Part shown: piece after piece, positions 56,816 through 64,000 of the stretch
Layout of the letters: each line of letters begins with the position of its first letter
Position numbering within the stretch: position 1 is the first letter of the stretch
Assembly: GCF_016481275.1 (NCBI RefSeq)
Contig: NZ_JAEMNW010000005.1
Span: 186,001-250,000 of the forward strand
Length of the DNA stretch: 64,000 bases
Source of the DNA: Antrihabitans auranticaus
GTDB lineage: Bacteria > Actinomycetota > Actinomycetes > Mycobacteriales > Mycobacteriaceae
Direction of reading: 5' to 3'
Translations under genes and position numbers: made by a program
Notes under the pieces: generated by a model
What the model saw: only the letters and a program-made list of their open reading frames with translations
The model's database searches: none
What the model was told of the DNA's origin: nothing

Positions 56816-56851
56816 TGAGTGTAATCAGTTTCGATCCTGACAGGGGGCGAC

Positions 56852-57865
56852 GTGCGCGCCACAGCAGCTGCCTTCGCCACCTCGGGCGTCACCCTCGCAC
56901 TCCTCAGCGCCATGACCTTCGGACTGTCGGGACCGTTCATCAAATCGCTGCTCGATTCCGGGTGGTCGCCGGGCGGTACGGTTCTCGTGCGAATCTCGGC
57001 TGCCGCCGTGGCGATGGTGTTCCTGGCTGTGCTCGCCGAGCGCCGCAGGCCGACCTTCACACGGCACACGCTGCGGGCGGTCGTGCTCTACGGGATCATC
57101 GCGGTCGCACTCGTGCAGGCCGCGTTCGTCTTCGCGCTGCAGACCGTTTCGGTCGGCGTCACGCTGATGATCCAATTCCTCGCGCCGATCCTGGTGATCG
57201 CCTGGGAATGGCTGGTGCACGGCCGACGGCCGAGCACGCGGACCGTCGTCGGCTCCGGCTTTGCGCTGGTCGGCGCCGCACTCGTCGTCGACCCGTTCAG
57301 CGGTGTCCACGTCAGCGCAGGCGGGCTCGGCTGGGCGTTCTTGTCGACGCTGGGACTCGCCGGATTCTTCGTCATTTCCCGCAGCCAGCAGGGCGGCGTG
57401 AGCAATCTCGTCTTCGGCGCGGCCGGTATGACGGTCGGCGCGGTGGCCGTCGGGACGGTCGGCGCATTCGGGCTGATGCCGATCGAGCTGACCACCGGCA
57501 GCGTGACACTGGGTGGTGCACAGCTCTCGTGGTGGGCACCGCTGATCGCACTCGTCGCCGCGAGCACGGTCTTGCCCTACCTCGCAGGAATCGCGGCCGT
57601 GGCACGAGTAGGACCGACGCTCTCGTCACTGGTGCTGCTCAACGAAGTCCTGTTCGGGACCGCTTTCGCCTGGATCCTGCTCGATCAGGCGATATCACCG
57701 ACCCAGGTGTGCGGCGGACTCTGCATCGTCAGCGGAGTCGCGCTCGCCCACCTCGGCGGTGCCGGCAAATCGGTTAGCGGATCAGCTTCGCACGCGCCGC
57801 AACGAACCGAGCCGCACCCGGCAGCAGTCGCGCAAAGTGATACTGCGCATGCGCCTCGGGCGTGA
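56852..57865 (+). CDS. EamA/DMT-family transporter
   Basis: Membrane protein of 337 residues with ten predicted helices in two EamA repeats (about 10-145 and 160-305), as in the drug/metabolite exporters RhtA and YddG. The first repeat begins LALLSAMTFGLSGPFIKSLL; the C-terminal 35 residues are polar and cytoplasmic. GTG start with CAGGGGGC ahead. Divergent from the CGNR regulator. The last 92 bases overlap the 3' end of the convergent EphD-like gene. Substrate unknown; amino acids, nucleosides or toxic compounds are typical. Confidence 0.9.
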   Translation: MRATAAAFATSGVTLALLSAMTFGLSGPFIKSLLDSGWSPGGTVLVRISAAAVAMVFLAVLAERRRPTFTRHTLRAVVLYGIIAVALVQAAFVFALQTVSVGVTLMIQFLAPILVIAWEWLVHGRRPSTRTVVGSGFALVGAALVVDPFSGVHVSAGGLGWAFLSTLGLAGFFVISRSQQGGVSNLVFGAAGMTVGAVAVGTVGAFGLMPIELTTGSVTLGGAQLSWWAPLIALVAASTVLPYLAGIAAVARVGPTLSSLVLLNEVLFGTAFAWILLDQAISPTQVCGGLCIVSGVALAHLGGAGKSVSGSASHAPQRTEPHPAAVAQSDTAHAPRA

Positions 57866-59555
57866 CCGGGACGATCGATTTGTTCTTCTGCACGGCCGCC
57901 ACGATTTCCGCGGCAACCTTTTCCGGGCCGTACCCGCGCTTCTCGTAGAGCTTGTCGTAGCGCTTCTGCTTCGCTGCCTCTTCGTCCGCGCTGACGCCCG
58001 AGAATCGAGTCGACGCAACGATATTGGTGTGGACGATGCCCGGGCAGATCGTGCTTACGCCGATACCCGATCCGGACAGCTCCGCACGAAGGCAGTCGGA
58101 GAACATGAAGACCGCGGACTTGCTCGTCGCGTAGGCCGTGAAGCCCTGCTGCGGGGAGAACGCCGCCATGCTCGACAGGTTGACGATGTGCCCACCGTCT
58201 CCGCGTTCGACCATCTTGCCCAGGAAGGCGCGGCAACCGTTGGCGACGCCGAAGAGATTGACCTCGAGGACCTTCCGGAACTCCTCCTCGGAGGTATCCA
58301 GGAAGTCACCGGCCTGGCCGATGCCGGCGTTGTTGATCAGCACATCCGGTACCCCATGCTGGGCGATCACTTCGTCGGCGTGCGCTTGCACAGCCTGCGC
58401 GTCCGACACGTCGAGCTGATATGCATGCGCGATGCCGTCTTCGTCGGCAATGAGGTTCGCCGTTTCCTTCGCCGCGGCGATGTTGACGTCCGAGAGAACG
58501 ATCTCTGCGCCCTTGCGAGCGAACGCCAGCGCGGTCTGCCTACCGATGCCGCTGCCACCGCCGGTGATCACCACAAGCTTGTCTTCGAATTCGCCCGGCT
58601 TCGCACCGAGAGTCGCGCGACGCAGGCCTCGTGCAGGTTCGGCGCCACCGACGGTATCGATCAACTCGATCGCCGAGGACGCGACCAGCTCAGGGTGGCT
58701 GTACGGCAGCCAGTGGCCGCCCTTGACGACGCGCAACCAGACCTTGTCGACCCACTTGTCCTCGTCGGCATATCCCGACTGCCGAACTGCGGGATCGCGC
58801 GTACCGATGAGCACCTGAACGGGCACATCGGTGTGCCGCTCGCGAGGCTTCGAGAACGGCTTGGCAAGGATCGATTTGTAGATCCGCAGTCCGCTCACGA
58901 TGTCGTGGTCGAAGGTCGGTGCCAGTTCGACGCGGTCGGCGGGAATGCCCTCGGTCACCGACAGGAACGTCTTCCAGCGGTTCGCCTTCATCTGCCCGAA
59001 CACAGCCGAGCCGACGGGCGACGCGAACGCAACCATGTACGCGAGCGAACCCACCTGACCGAGGGGTAGCGCGATATTGCGCGGGGTCGGGCGCGACAAT
59101 CGCGAGCGCAGCCAGGTGAAGAGGTGATCGACGCTCGGACCCGACAACGACGTGAACGACTTGATGCGTTCCTCGGCACCGGGCTCGCAGACAACTTCCC
59201 AGCTCGCGACGCTGCCCCAGTCGTGGGCGATCAGGTGGACCGGTGCGTCGGGGCTCACCGCGTCGATCACGGCGCGGAAATCCGAAGCCAGTTCCTCGAC
59301 CGAAATGGTTTGTTCACCCTCGGGGTTGGACGACGCGCCGTGACCACGGCTGTCGACAGTGATGACACGGAATCGGTCGGTGAGATGCGGTACGACGTTC
59401 GACCACAGGTGGTGGCTGTCGGGCCAACCGTGGAAGAGGACGACGGTCTCGCCCTCAGGGTTCCCCTGCTCGTAGACAGCGATTTGCAGATCGCCGCTCT
59501 GTACGAATCTGGGCATGACTTTGGCATCGACATCGATGTCGGACAAAACATCCAC
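57774..59555 (-). CDS. ephD: alpha/beta (epoxide) hydrolase - short-chain dehydrogenase fusion, EphD-like
   Basis: Bifunctional protein of 593 residues. The first 290 residues are an epoxide-hydrolase-like alpha/beta domain with HGWPDSHHLW and the Asp nucleophile in IAHDWGS (Asp112), and a His in KGGHWLPYSHP. Residues about 325-593 are a classical SDR: TGGGSGIGRQ for NAD(P), NNAGIG, and the Tyr-Lys pair in YATSK (about 476-480). M. tuberculosis EphD has the same architecture and length and acts on epoxides of mycolic acids. The ATG at 59555 follows AAGG. Divergent from the TetR gene with palindromes between them. Confidence 0.88.
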   Translation of the reverse strand: MDVLSDIDVDAKVMPRFVQSGDLQIAVYEQGNPEGETVVLFHGWPDSHHLWSNVVPHLTDRFRVITVDSRGHGASSNPEGEQTISVEELASDFRAVIDAVSPDAPVHLIAHDWGSVASWEVVCEPGAEERIKSFTSLSGPSVDHLFTWLRSRLSRPTPRNIALPLGQVGSLAYMVAFASPVGSAVFGQMKANRWKTFLSVTEGIPADRVELAPTFDHDIVSGLRIYKSILAKPFSKPRERHTDVPVQVLIGTRDPAVRQSGYADEDKWVDKVWLRVVKGGHWLPYSHPELVASSAIELIDTVGGAEPARGLRRATLGAKPGEFEDKLVVITGGGSGIGRQTALAFARKGAEIVLSDVNIAAAKETANLIADEDGIAHAYQLDVSDAQAVQAHADEVIAQHGVPDVLINNAGIGQAGDFLDTSEEEFRKVLEVNLFGVANGCRAFLGKMVERGDGGHIVNLSSMAAFSPQQGFTAYATSKSAVFMFSDCLRAELSGSGIGVSTICPGIVHTNIVASTRFSGVSADEEAAKQKRYDKLYEKRGYGPEKVAAEIVAAVQKNKSIVPVTPEAHAQYHFARLLPGAARFVAARAKLIR

Positions 59556-59668
59556 CGCCTTGTGGTTCGCGGACCGTTAATTTGGTACCGGGAGTACCAC
59601 ATACCGCTCTACGACAGTAGAAACCTGGTGCTGCGGTGTCAAGCTGGGCAAAATTCGTCGGCCAATTT

Positions 59669-59689
59669 TCAATCAGTGATTGAATCAAT
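59669..59689. promoter_or_regulatory. overlapping palindromes upstream of tetR
   Basis: TCAATCA-G-TGATTGA (59669-59683) is a 15-base palindrome, and ATTGA-A-TCAAT (59679-59689) overlaps it. Located 25 bases before the TetR start in the divergent gap with ephD, typical of a TetR operator. Confidence 0.6.
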
Positions 59690-59714
59690 GTTTCAACTAT
59701 GGTTCTATCGGCAT

Positions 59715-60290
59715 ATGCCCATGAAAACAGCCAAGGACGCCGATACCCGCGCCCGTCTGTTCGCGGCGACGGAGATGCTGCTTCTCGAACGTGGCGACGA
59801 CGTCTCGATACGTTCGATCTGCGCCGCAGCGGATGCGAACGTCGCCGCCGTCCACTATCACTTCGGCTCGCGCGAAGCGCTGCTGACAGCGCTGCTCGAG
59901 GACCGACTCGCCCCCGTGTGGCGGCAACCTCTCACTGGTTTGGCCGAAACCGACGCGCCCGTATCCGCATACGTCGATGCGATCGTCGAGCCGTTCAGCG
60001 CGCTGGCGGCGGACCCGATAGGGCGCTGCCACCTCCGCCTGCTGGGCAAGATCGCCCTCGACCGGGACAACATCGAATGGAGCTCGCACTGGTTCCAACT
60101 CCACTCGTGGGTCGCGGTGCTGTGCGCGAACCAACCCGATCTCGATGCCAAGGAAGCCGGTCGGCGCTGGATGTTCGCATTCGAGTTGGTACTACTGCAT
60201 TTCGGCACCGACCGGGTCCCCTCGGCTGCGTCGACAAATTCGCTGAGGACGTTCGTCATCGCTGGTCTCACCGCACCGGTGCAGCCATGA
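59715..60290 (+). CDS. TetR-family transcriptional regulator
   Basis: Protein of 191 residues. The N-terminal helix-turn-helix is at about 25-50 (VSIRSICAAADANVAAVHYHFGS, Y-H-F-G as usual), with a helical ligand-binding domain behind it. The ATG at 59715 was preferred over 59688 because the palindrome would otherwise run into the coding region; no clear ribosome site for either. The stop overlaps the next start by four bases, so regulator, old yellow enzyme and SDR are one operon, likely autoregulated and controlling the divergent ephD. Confidence 0.87.
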   Translation: MPMKTAKDADTRARLFAATEMLLLERGDDVSIRSICAAADANVAAVHYHFGSREALLTALLEDRLAPVWRQPLTGLAETDAPVSAYVDAIVEPFSALAADPIGRCHLRLLGKIALDRDNIEWSSHWFQLHSWVAVLCANQPDLDAKEAGRRWMFAFELVLLHFGTDRVPSAASTNSLRTFVIAGLTAPVQP

Positions 60291-61450
60291 CCGACGTCTT
60301 CGCCCCCGCTCAGCTAGGCCCGATCACGTTGCGCAACAGGGTGATCAAGGCCGCGACCTTCGAGGGCCGCACACCCGACGCACTCGTCACCGACGATCTG
60401 ATCGAGTTTCATCGCCGCGTCGCAGCGGGCGGGGTGGGCATGACGACGGTCGCGTATTGCGCGGTCGCACCCGAAGGACGGACGGACCGGCATCAGATCT
60501 GGATGCGTCCGGACGCAGTCCCGGGCCTACGCCGACTCACGGCCGCCGTCCACGCCGAAGGTGCCGCCGTCAGCGCCCAGATCGGGCACGCCGGCCCGGT
60601 CGCGAATGCGGCATCGAACCGGTTGCCCGCCCTCTCCCCAAGCCGCCTCTTCAGTCCACTGGGGATGCGTCTGACCAAGCGACCCGACGCGTCCGACCTG
60701 GATCGAATCGTCGAGGTGCATGCAAACGCCGCGCGGATCGCCGAGCAGTCGGGCTTCGATGCCGTCGAGATCCATTTCGGCCACAACTACCTGGTCAGCT
60801 CGTTTCTGAGCCCCCTCCTCAACCGCCGTCGAGACGACTATGGCCGCTCGCTCGAGAACCGGGCACGGCTTGCGCGCCGGATCGCTCGTGCGGTCCACGA
60901 CGCGGTCGGCGGGCGGCTCGCCGTCACGGCGAAGCTCAATATGGACGACGGGGTTCCCGGCGGGCTGCGCGTCGAAGAATCGCTGCAGGTTGCGCGGTGG
61001 CTCGAGGCCGACGGCGGACTCGATGCCCTCGAACTCACCGCGGGGAGCTCACTGCTCAATCCCATGTACCTCTTCACGGGCAACGCGCCGCGACGTGAGT
61101 TCGCCAATGCGTTCCCCGCACCGCTGAAATGGGGTCTACGCCTCGGCGGCCGTGCGTTCCTGCGCGAATATCCCTACCGCCCGGCATATCTGCTCGACAG
61201 CGCTCGGCACTTCCGGCACGCGCTGTCGATGCCGCTGATCCTGCTCGGCGGAATTGCCGACAAGCCCACCATGGACCTCGCCATGACCGAAGGCTTCGAG
61301 TTCGTCGCCATGGGGCGCGCATTACTTGCCGAACCCGAGCTGCTGGAACGTATGCGGGAACCGATAGTTCACCAATCGCTGTGCACGCACTGCAACAAGT
61401 GCATGCCGACCATCTACGAAGGAACCCGATGCGTCCTCGTTCGATCGTAA
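60287..61450 (+). CDS. old-yellow-enzyme family NADH:flavin oxidoreductase with terminal Cys cluster
   Basis: FMN-dependent oxidoreductase of 387 residues. The barrel carries LRNRVIKAATFEGRT at the start, the active-site region HFGHNYLVSSFLSPLLNRR with DDYGRSLENR, and IGHAG for the substrate pocket. The end C-T-H-C-N-K-C-x11-C matches the 4Fe-4S motif of 2,4-dienoyl-CoA reductase-type members, but those continue with FAD/NAD domains that are absent here. It may receive electrons from a separate reductase. ATGA overlap with tetR; 22-base overlap with the following SDR. Confidence 0.88.
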   Translation: MTDVFAPAQLGPITLRNRVIKAATFEGRTPDALVTDDLIEFHRRVAAGGVGMTTVAYCAVAPEGRTDRHQIWMRPDAVPGLRRLTAAVHAEGAAVSAQIGHAGPVANAASNRLPALSPSRLFSPLGMRLTKRPDASDLDRIVEVHANAARIAEQSGFDAVEIHFGHNYLVSSFLSPLLNRRRDDYGRSLENRARLARRIARAVHDAVGGRLAVTAKLNMDDGVPGGLRVEESLQVARWLEADGGLDALELTAGSSLLNPMYLFTGNAPRREFANAFPAPLKWGLRLGGRAFLREYPYRPAYLLDSARHFRHALSMPLILLGGIADKPTMDLAMTEGFEFVAMGRALLAEPELLERMREPIVHQSLCTHCNKCMPTIYEGTRCVLVRS

Positions 61451-62256
61451 TCACCGGTGCCGCTTCAGGAATCGGCGCGGCCACCGCGGCGCAGCTCACC
61501 GCGTCCGGCCACAGGGTCGTCGGAATCGACCTACGAAACTCCGACATCACCGCAGATCTATCGACAACCGACGGTCGCAGCGACGCGGTTGCCGCCGCAG
61601 CGGATGCGTGCGACGGCGTCGTCGACGGCCTGGTCTGCTGCGCAGGCTTGGGACCCTTGTCAGGTCATTCGGGAGAGCTTCTCGTATCGGTGAACTACTT
61701 CGGCGCGACCGCGGTACTCCGCGGTCTTCGGCCTGCACTCGAACGCTCCGAAAGTGCTTCCGCCGTTGCCATTTCGTCCAGCAGCACCACGACACAACCG
61801 ATGATTCCCGACGACGTCGTCGCGGCGTGCCTCGACGACCGCGAAGAAGACGCGCGCTCGCTCGCGCAGAACGCCGGGGCAATCGCCGCCTATCCGGCCT
61901 CCAAACTCGCTCTCGCACACTGGGTGCGGCGAGAAGCGGTCCAGCCGCAGTGGGTGCGCGCGGGCATCAGACTCAACGCTGTCGCGCCGGGCATGATCGA
62001 CACGCCCATGACAACGGGAGCGGAGGTCGATCCGCAACTCGCACAGGCACTGAGCCACTACCCGATTCCGATGAAGCGGGCGGGCCGAGCGGAGGAGGTT
62101 GCGGCGCTGATCGAATTCCTGCTCGGAAGCGGCGCGTCACTGCTCTGCGGCAGCGTGATCTTTGCCGACGGCGGTACCGATGCACAGCTGCGCGGATCGG
62201 ACTGGCCCGCAGCGTGGGCCCCGACCCCGGAGCGCCTCGCAGAACTCTTCCGCTAA
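61429..62256 (+). CDS. short-chain dehydrogenase, 3-alpha-HSD/carbonyl-reductase-like
   Basis: SDR of 275 residues. The NAD(P) turn is [11 protein letters not shown] with Asp35-type acidic residue in GIDLRN (NAD preference), then [26 protein letters not shown]-like catalytic Ser region and Y-P-A-S-K. This set, especially CAGLGP and VNYFGAT, matches bacterial 3-alpha-hydroxysteroid dehydrogenase/carbonyl reductases. The ATG lies 22 bases inside the preceding gene with AAGGA ahead. Probably acts in the same pathway as the flavin reductase, on steroid-like or other cyclic ketones. Convergent with truA (four-base overlap). Confidence 0.88.
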   Translation: MRPRSIVITGAASGIGAATAAQLTASGHRVVGIDLRNSDITADLSTTDGRSDAVAAAADACDGVVDGLVCCAGLGPLSGHSGELLVSVNYFGATAVLRGLRPALERSESASAVAISSSSTTTQPMIPDDVVAACLDDREEDARSLAQNAGAIAAYPASKLALAHWVRREAVQPQWVRAGIRLNAVAPGMIDTPMTTGAEVDPQLAQALSHYPIPMKRAGRAEEVAALIEFLLGSGASLLCGSVIFADGGTDAQLRGSDWPAAWAPTPERLAELFR

Positions 62257-63062
62257 CTGCCGCAACAACCTTCGGTCAGCGGTGCGCGCGTATCGCGGGT
62301 CGCCCGGTTACGCGCAGCCAAGTCAGCGTCCTCGGGATAGTCCACCCGGACAAGGCTGAGTCCGTGGGCCGGCGCAACGAGTACCGCACTGGATCGCGCA
62401 CGCTCGTCGAGCAGCGAAGCCACCCAGTCCGGCGTGCGCCGCCCCTCCCCGACCGCCAGCACGGCACCGACGAGACTGCGCACCATCGACCAGCAGAAGG
62501 CATCGGCGCTCACGTGCGCGTCGAGCCGATCACCCGAACGTTCCCACTCGAAACGTTGCAGCTCACGAACGGTAGTAGAACCCTCGCGACGCTTGCAGAA
62601 CGCCGCAAAGTCGTGCAGACCGAGCAATCGATTCGACGCGGTCTGCATAGCGTCGACATCGAGGTCGCGCCGCCAGCCGACCACACTGCGCGCGGCCAAC
62701 GGGTCCGCACCGTAGTTCGCAGTCGTCAGCCGGTAGCAGTAGTGCCGTCGGATCGCAGAAAAGCGGGCATCGAAATCGTTGTGCGCGAGGGACACTCGCG
62801 TGATCCGAACATCCGCGGGCAGAAACTTTGCCATGCGATGCACGAGCTTGTCGAGGTCGTCGGGAGCGCGCGTCGTATCGAAGTGTGCGACCTGACCCTC
62901 GGCGTGGACCCCCGCGTCGGTTCTGCCGGCGACTGTCAACTGCACTTCTTCGCGCAACACCTTGCTCAGGCGCTCTTCCAGGACGCCGCACACCGTGCGT
63001 AACCCGGGCTGCCGGGCCCAGCCGGAGAAATCCGTCCCGTCATAGGACACGCCCAGACGCAA
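62253..63062 (-). CDS. truA: tRNA pseudouridine synthase A
   Basis: Isomerises uridines 38-40 of tRNA anticodon arms, 269 residues as called. The catalytic aspartate is in [16 protein letters not shown]; the second half has [15 protein letters not shown] and [15 protein letters not shown]. The start is uncertain: no ATG or GTG is available between the rplQ stop and the conserved [11 protein letters not shown]; the TTG at 63062 is the only usable codon and lies 8 bases after the rplQ terminator stem. The cysteine-containing end TEGCCGS is not conserved. Confidence 0.93.
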   Translation of the reverse strand: MRLGVSYDGTDFSGWARQPGLRTVCGVLEERLSKVLREEVQLTVAGRTDAGVHAEGQVAHFDTTRAPDDLDKLVHRMAKFLPADVRITRVSLAHNDFDARFSAIRRHYCYRLTTANYGADPLAARSVVGWRRDLDVDAMQTASNRLLGLHDFAAFCKRREGSTTVRELQRFEWERSGDRLDAHVSADAFCWSMVRSLVGAVLAVGEGRRTPDWVASLLDERARSSAVLVAPAHGLSLVRVDYPEDADLAARNRATRDTRAPLTEGCCGS

Positions 63063-63069
63063 ACGAACA

Positions 63070-63100
63070 AGCCCGCTGCCCCCGGAGGGGACAGCGGGCT
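63070..63100 (-). terminator. terminator between rplQ and truA
   Basis: AGCCCGCTG (63070-63078) with CAGCGGGCT (63092-63100), plus inner C/G pairs; on the minus strand TTGTTCGTTTG follows. It ends the rpoA-rplQ transcript or limits flow into truA. Confidence 0.8.
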
Positions 63101-63117
63101 CGTCGAATGCGATCGAC

Positions 63118-63873
63118 TCAGGCGTCGTCGTCAGCCTTCTCGCGCTGCGACGGGGGCAGCTGGTAACCAGCGGCCTCCGCGGCCTCGGCAGTTGCGAACC
63201 AGATCTCGGCAACGATCGAGTTGTAGAAGCGAGTGTCAGGCACGTGGTACAGCATCGAGTCGGCGTTGCCCTTGATCGGGAAACCCTCTGGCTGCGAACC
63301 GTCTTCGAGCGGTGCGTGGCTGCCTTCGGGCGCGGCAGTCTCGGCGGCAGACAGCGCCGACGATTCGTCCGTGACACCTTCGGCGACGGCGTCCGCGTTG
63401 GCGACCTCGGCGTCCGTGGCGGACGCAGCGACCTGTGCAACTACGTTGTCAGGCGTTTCGGTCGTCTTCTTCGACGCAGCAACACGAGTTGCGCGGCTGG
63501 CCTCCGAAGAAACGGTCTTCTCCTGGACGAGCTCGATGATCGCCATCGGAGCGTTGTCGCCCTTGCGCGGGATCGTCTTGATGATCCGCGTGTAGCCACC
63601 GTTGCGGTCCGCGAAAGACGGGCCGATCTCGGCGAACAACTTATGGACGACATCCTTGTTGCGGATGTCCTTCAGGACCTCGCGACGGTGCGCGAGGGTG
63701 CCTGCCTTGGCGTGGGTCACAAGCTTCTCGGCGTACGGGCGCAGCCGCTTCGCCTTCGACTCGGTCGTCGTGATCCGGTCGTGCTCGAACAGCGCGGTGG
63801 CCAGGTTGGCGAGGATCGCCTTCTGGTGCGACGCCGACCCGCCGAGACGGCGACCCTTTGTGGGCTTGGGCAT
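63118..63873 (-). CDS. rplQ: 50S ribosomal protein L17 with C-terminal sunset domain
   Basis: L17 of 251 residues, about twice the bacterial minimum. Residues 1-120 are the canonical protein ([38 protein letters not shown]). An Ala/Glu/Thr-rich linker (about 120-195) leads to a C-terminal module [18 protein letters not shown] ... [14 protein letters not shown], which is the sunset domain known from ArfC-type proteins and from a named L17 variant of mycolata. The domain's role on the ribosome is not known to me. Stands 30 bases after rpoA. Confidence 0.95.
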   Translation of the reverse strand: MPKPTKGRRLGGSASHQKAILANLATALFEHDRITTTESKAKRLRPYAEKLVTHAKAGTLAHRREVLKDIRNKDVVHKLFAEIGPSFADRNGGYTRIIKTIPRKGDNAPMAIIELVQEKTVSSEASRATRVAASKKTTETPDNVVAQVAASATDAEVANADAVAEGVTDESSALSAAETAAPEGSHAPLEDGSQPEGFPIKGNADSMLYHVPDTRFYNSIVAEIWFATAEAAEAAGYQLPPSQREKADDDA

Positions 63874-63903
63874 TTGTCTTTTCTCCCTATTAGGGCTGTA
63901 TCC

Positions 63904-64000
63904 CTACAGCTGTTCTGTCTCGGCGTAGTCCTGGTCGCTGCTGTCGGTGTCGTGGAACGAGCCCGAATCGGCGTCGTTCCAAGTACCGGTCGCGGCGTCG
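63904..64000 (-). CDS. rpoA: RNA polymerase alpha subunit RpoA, C-terminal end (partial)
   Basis: Only the last 31 codons and stop lie in the window; the 5' part is beyond the right edge. The translation ends in S-S-D-Q-D-Y-A-E-T-E-Q-L, and the DYAETEQL end is that of actinobacterial RpoA. The rpoA-rplQ-truA order supports it. Confidence 0.9.
   Translation of the reverse strand, partial: DAATGTWNDADSGSFHDTDSSDQDYAETEQL

Noticed and set aside
59584-59598. GGTAC-CGGGA-GTACC inverted repeat in the ephD/tetR gap
   Set aside because: Arms of only five bases; noted as a possible second site, but the 59669-59689 palindromes are far stronger.

Overview
The window comes from a high-GC actinomycete of the mycolic-acid-containing order (Mycobacteriales, probably Nocardiaceae; the genus is inference). 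The basis is gene content and order. The run whiB3 / groEL1-groES / tsaD-rimI-tsaB-tsaE / alr / nnrD / glmS / glmM / rpsI-rplM / esxT-esxU / ESX-4 core / truA-rplQ-rpoA matches the order known from Mycobacterium tuberculosis (about Rv3416 to Rv3457c), with several insertions. No tRNA, rRNA, insertion sequence, prophage or CRISPR array was seen. Both window edges cut genes: whiB on the left, rpoA on the right.

Region 1 (1-8.1 kb) is redox and stress regulation. It holds a WhiB3-like Fe-S regulator (partial) and two complete SigK/anti-SigK (RskA) pairs flanking an MPT70/MPT83-like fasciclin lipoprotein that is preceded by a SigK-type promoter. The groES-groEL1 operon follows under a CIRCE operator, then a membrane-anchored Hsp70-like protein. 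Region 2 (8.1-21 kb) is housekeeping, mostly on the minus strand: tRNA t6A synthesis (tsaD, tsaB, tsaE, rimI), alanine racemase, NAD(P)HX repair, glmS/glmM for UDP-GlcNAc, and ribosomal proteins S9 and L13. Two tandem cupredoxin-like proteins and an apparently inactive alpha/beta-hydrolase paralogue are embedded in it.

Region 3 (21.1-36.4 kb) is an accessory island of about 15 kb between rplM and esxT, where M. tuberculosis has nothing. It encodes EspC/WXG100-like candidate type VII substrates, an Hsp70-like membrane protein, a lipoprotein, an Rv1747-like FHA-ABC exporter, a soluble Ser/Thr kinase, a CPA2 proton antiporter, an FHA/zinc-ribbon protein with a four-helix membrane protein, and a flavoprotein-like oxidoreductase. 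Region 4 (36.4-49 kb) is an ESX-4-type secretion locus with EsxT, EsxU, an Rv3446c-like protein, a single-chain EccC, EccD, MycP and EccB. It also has an EccE, which the M. tuberculosis ESX-4 locus lacks. Leader sequences rich in GGGGGA are shared between regions 3 and 4, which suggests they work together.

Region 5 (49-62.3 kb) is accessory metabolism. It holds an FMN reductase, a methyltransferase, an OmpR/histidine-kinase pair, an alpha-dioxygenase-like heme enzyme followed directly by a P450 (a likely oxylipin-type pair), MTA phosphorylase, a CGNR regulator with a divergent DMT exporter around a palindromic operator, an EphD-like hydrolase-SDR fusion, and a TetR/old-yellow-enzyme/3-alpha-HSD-like SDR operon. 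Region 6 (62.3-64 kb) returns to the core genome with truA, rplQ (sunset-domain variant) and the end of rpoA. Genes are packed tightly: four-base ATGA/GTGA overlaps link most operon genes, and several convergent pairs abut or overlap.
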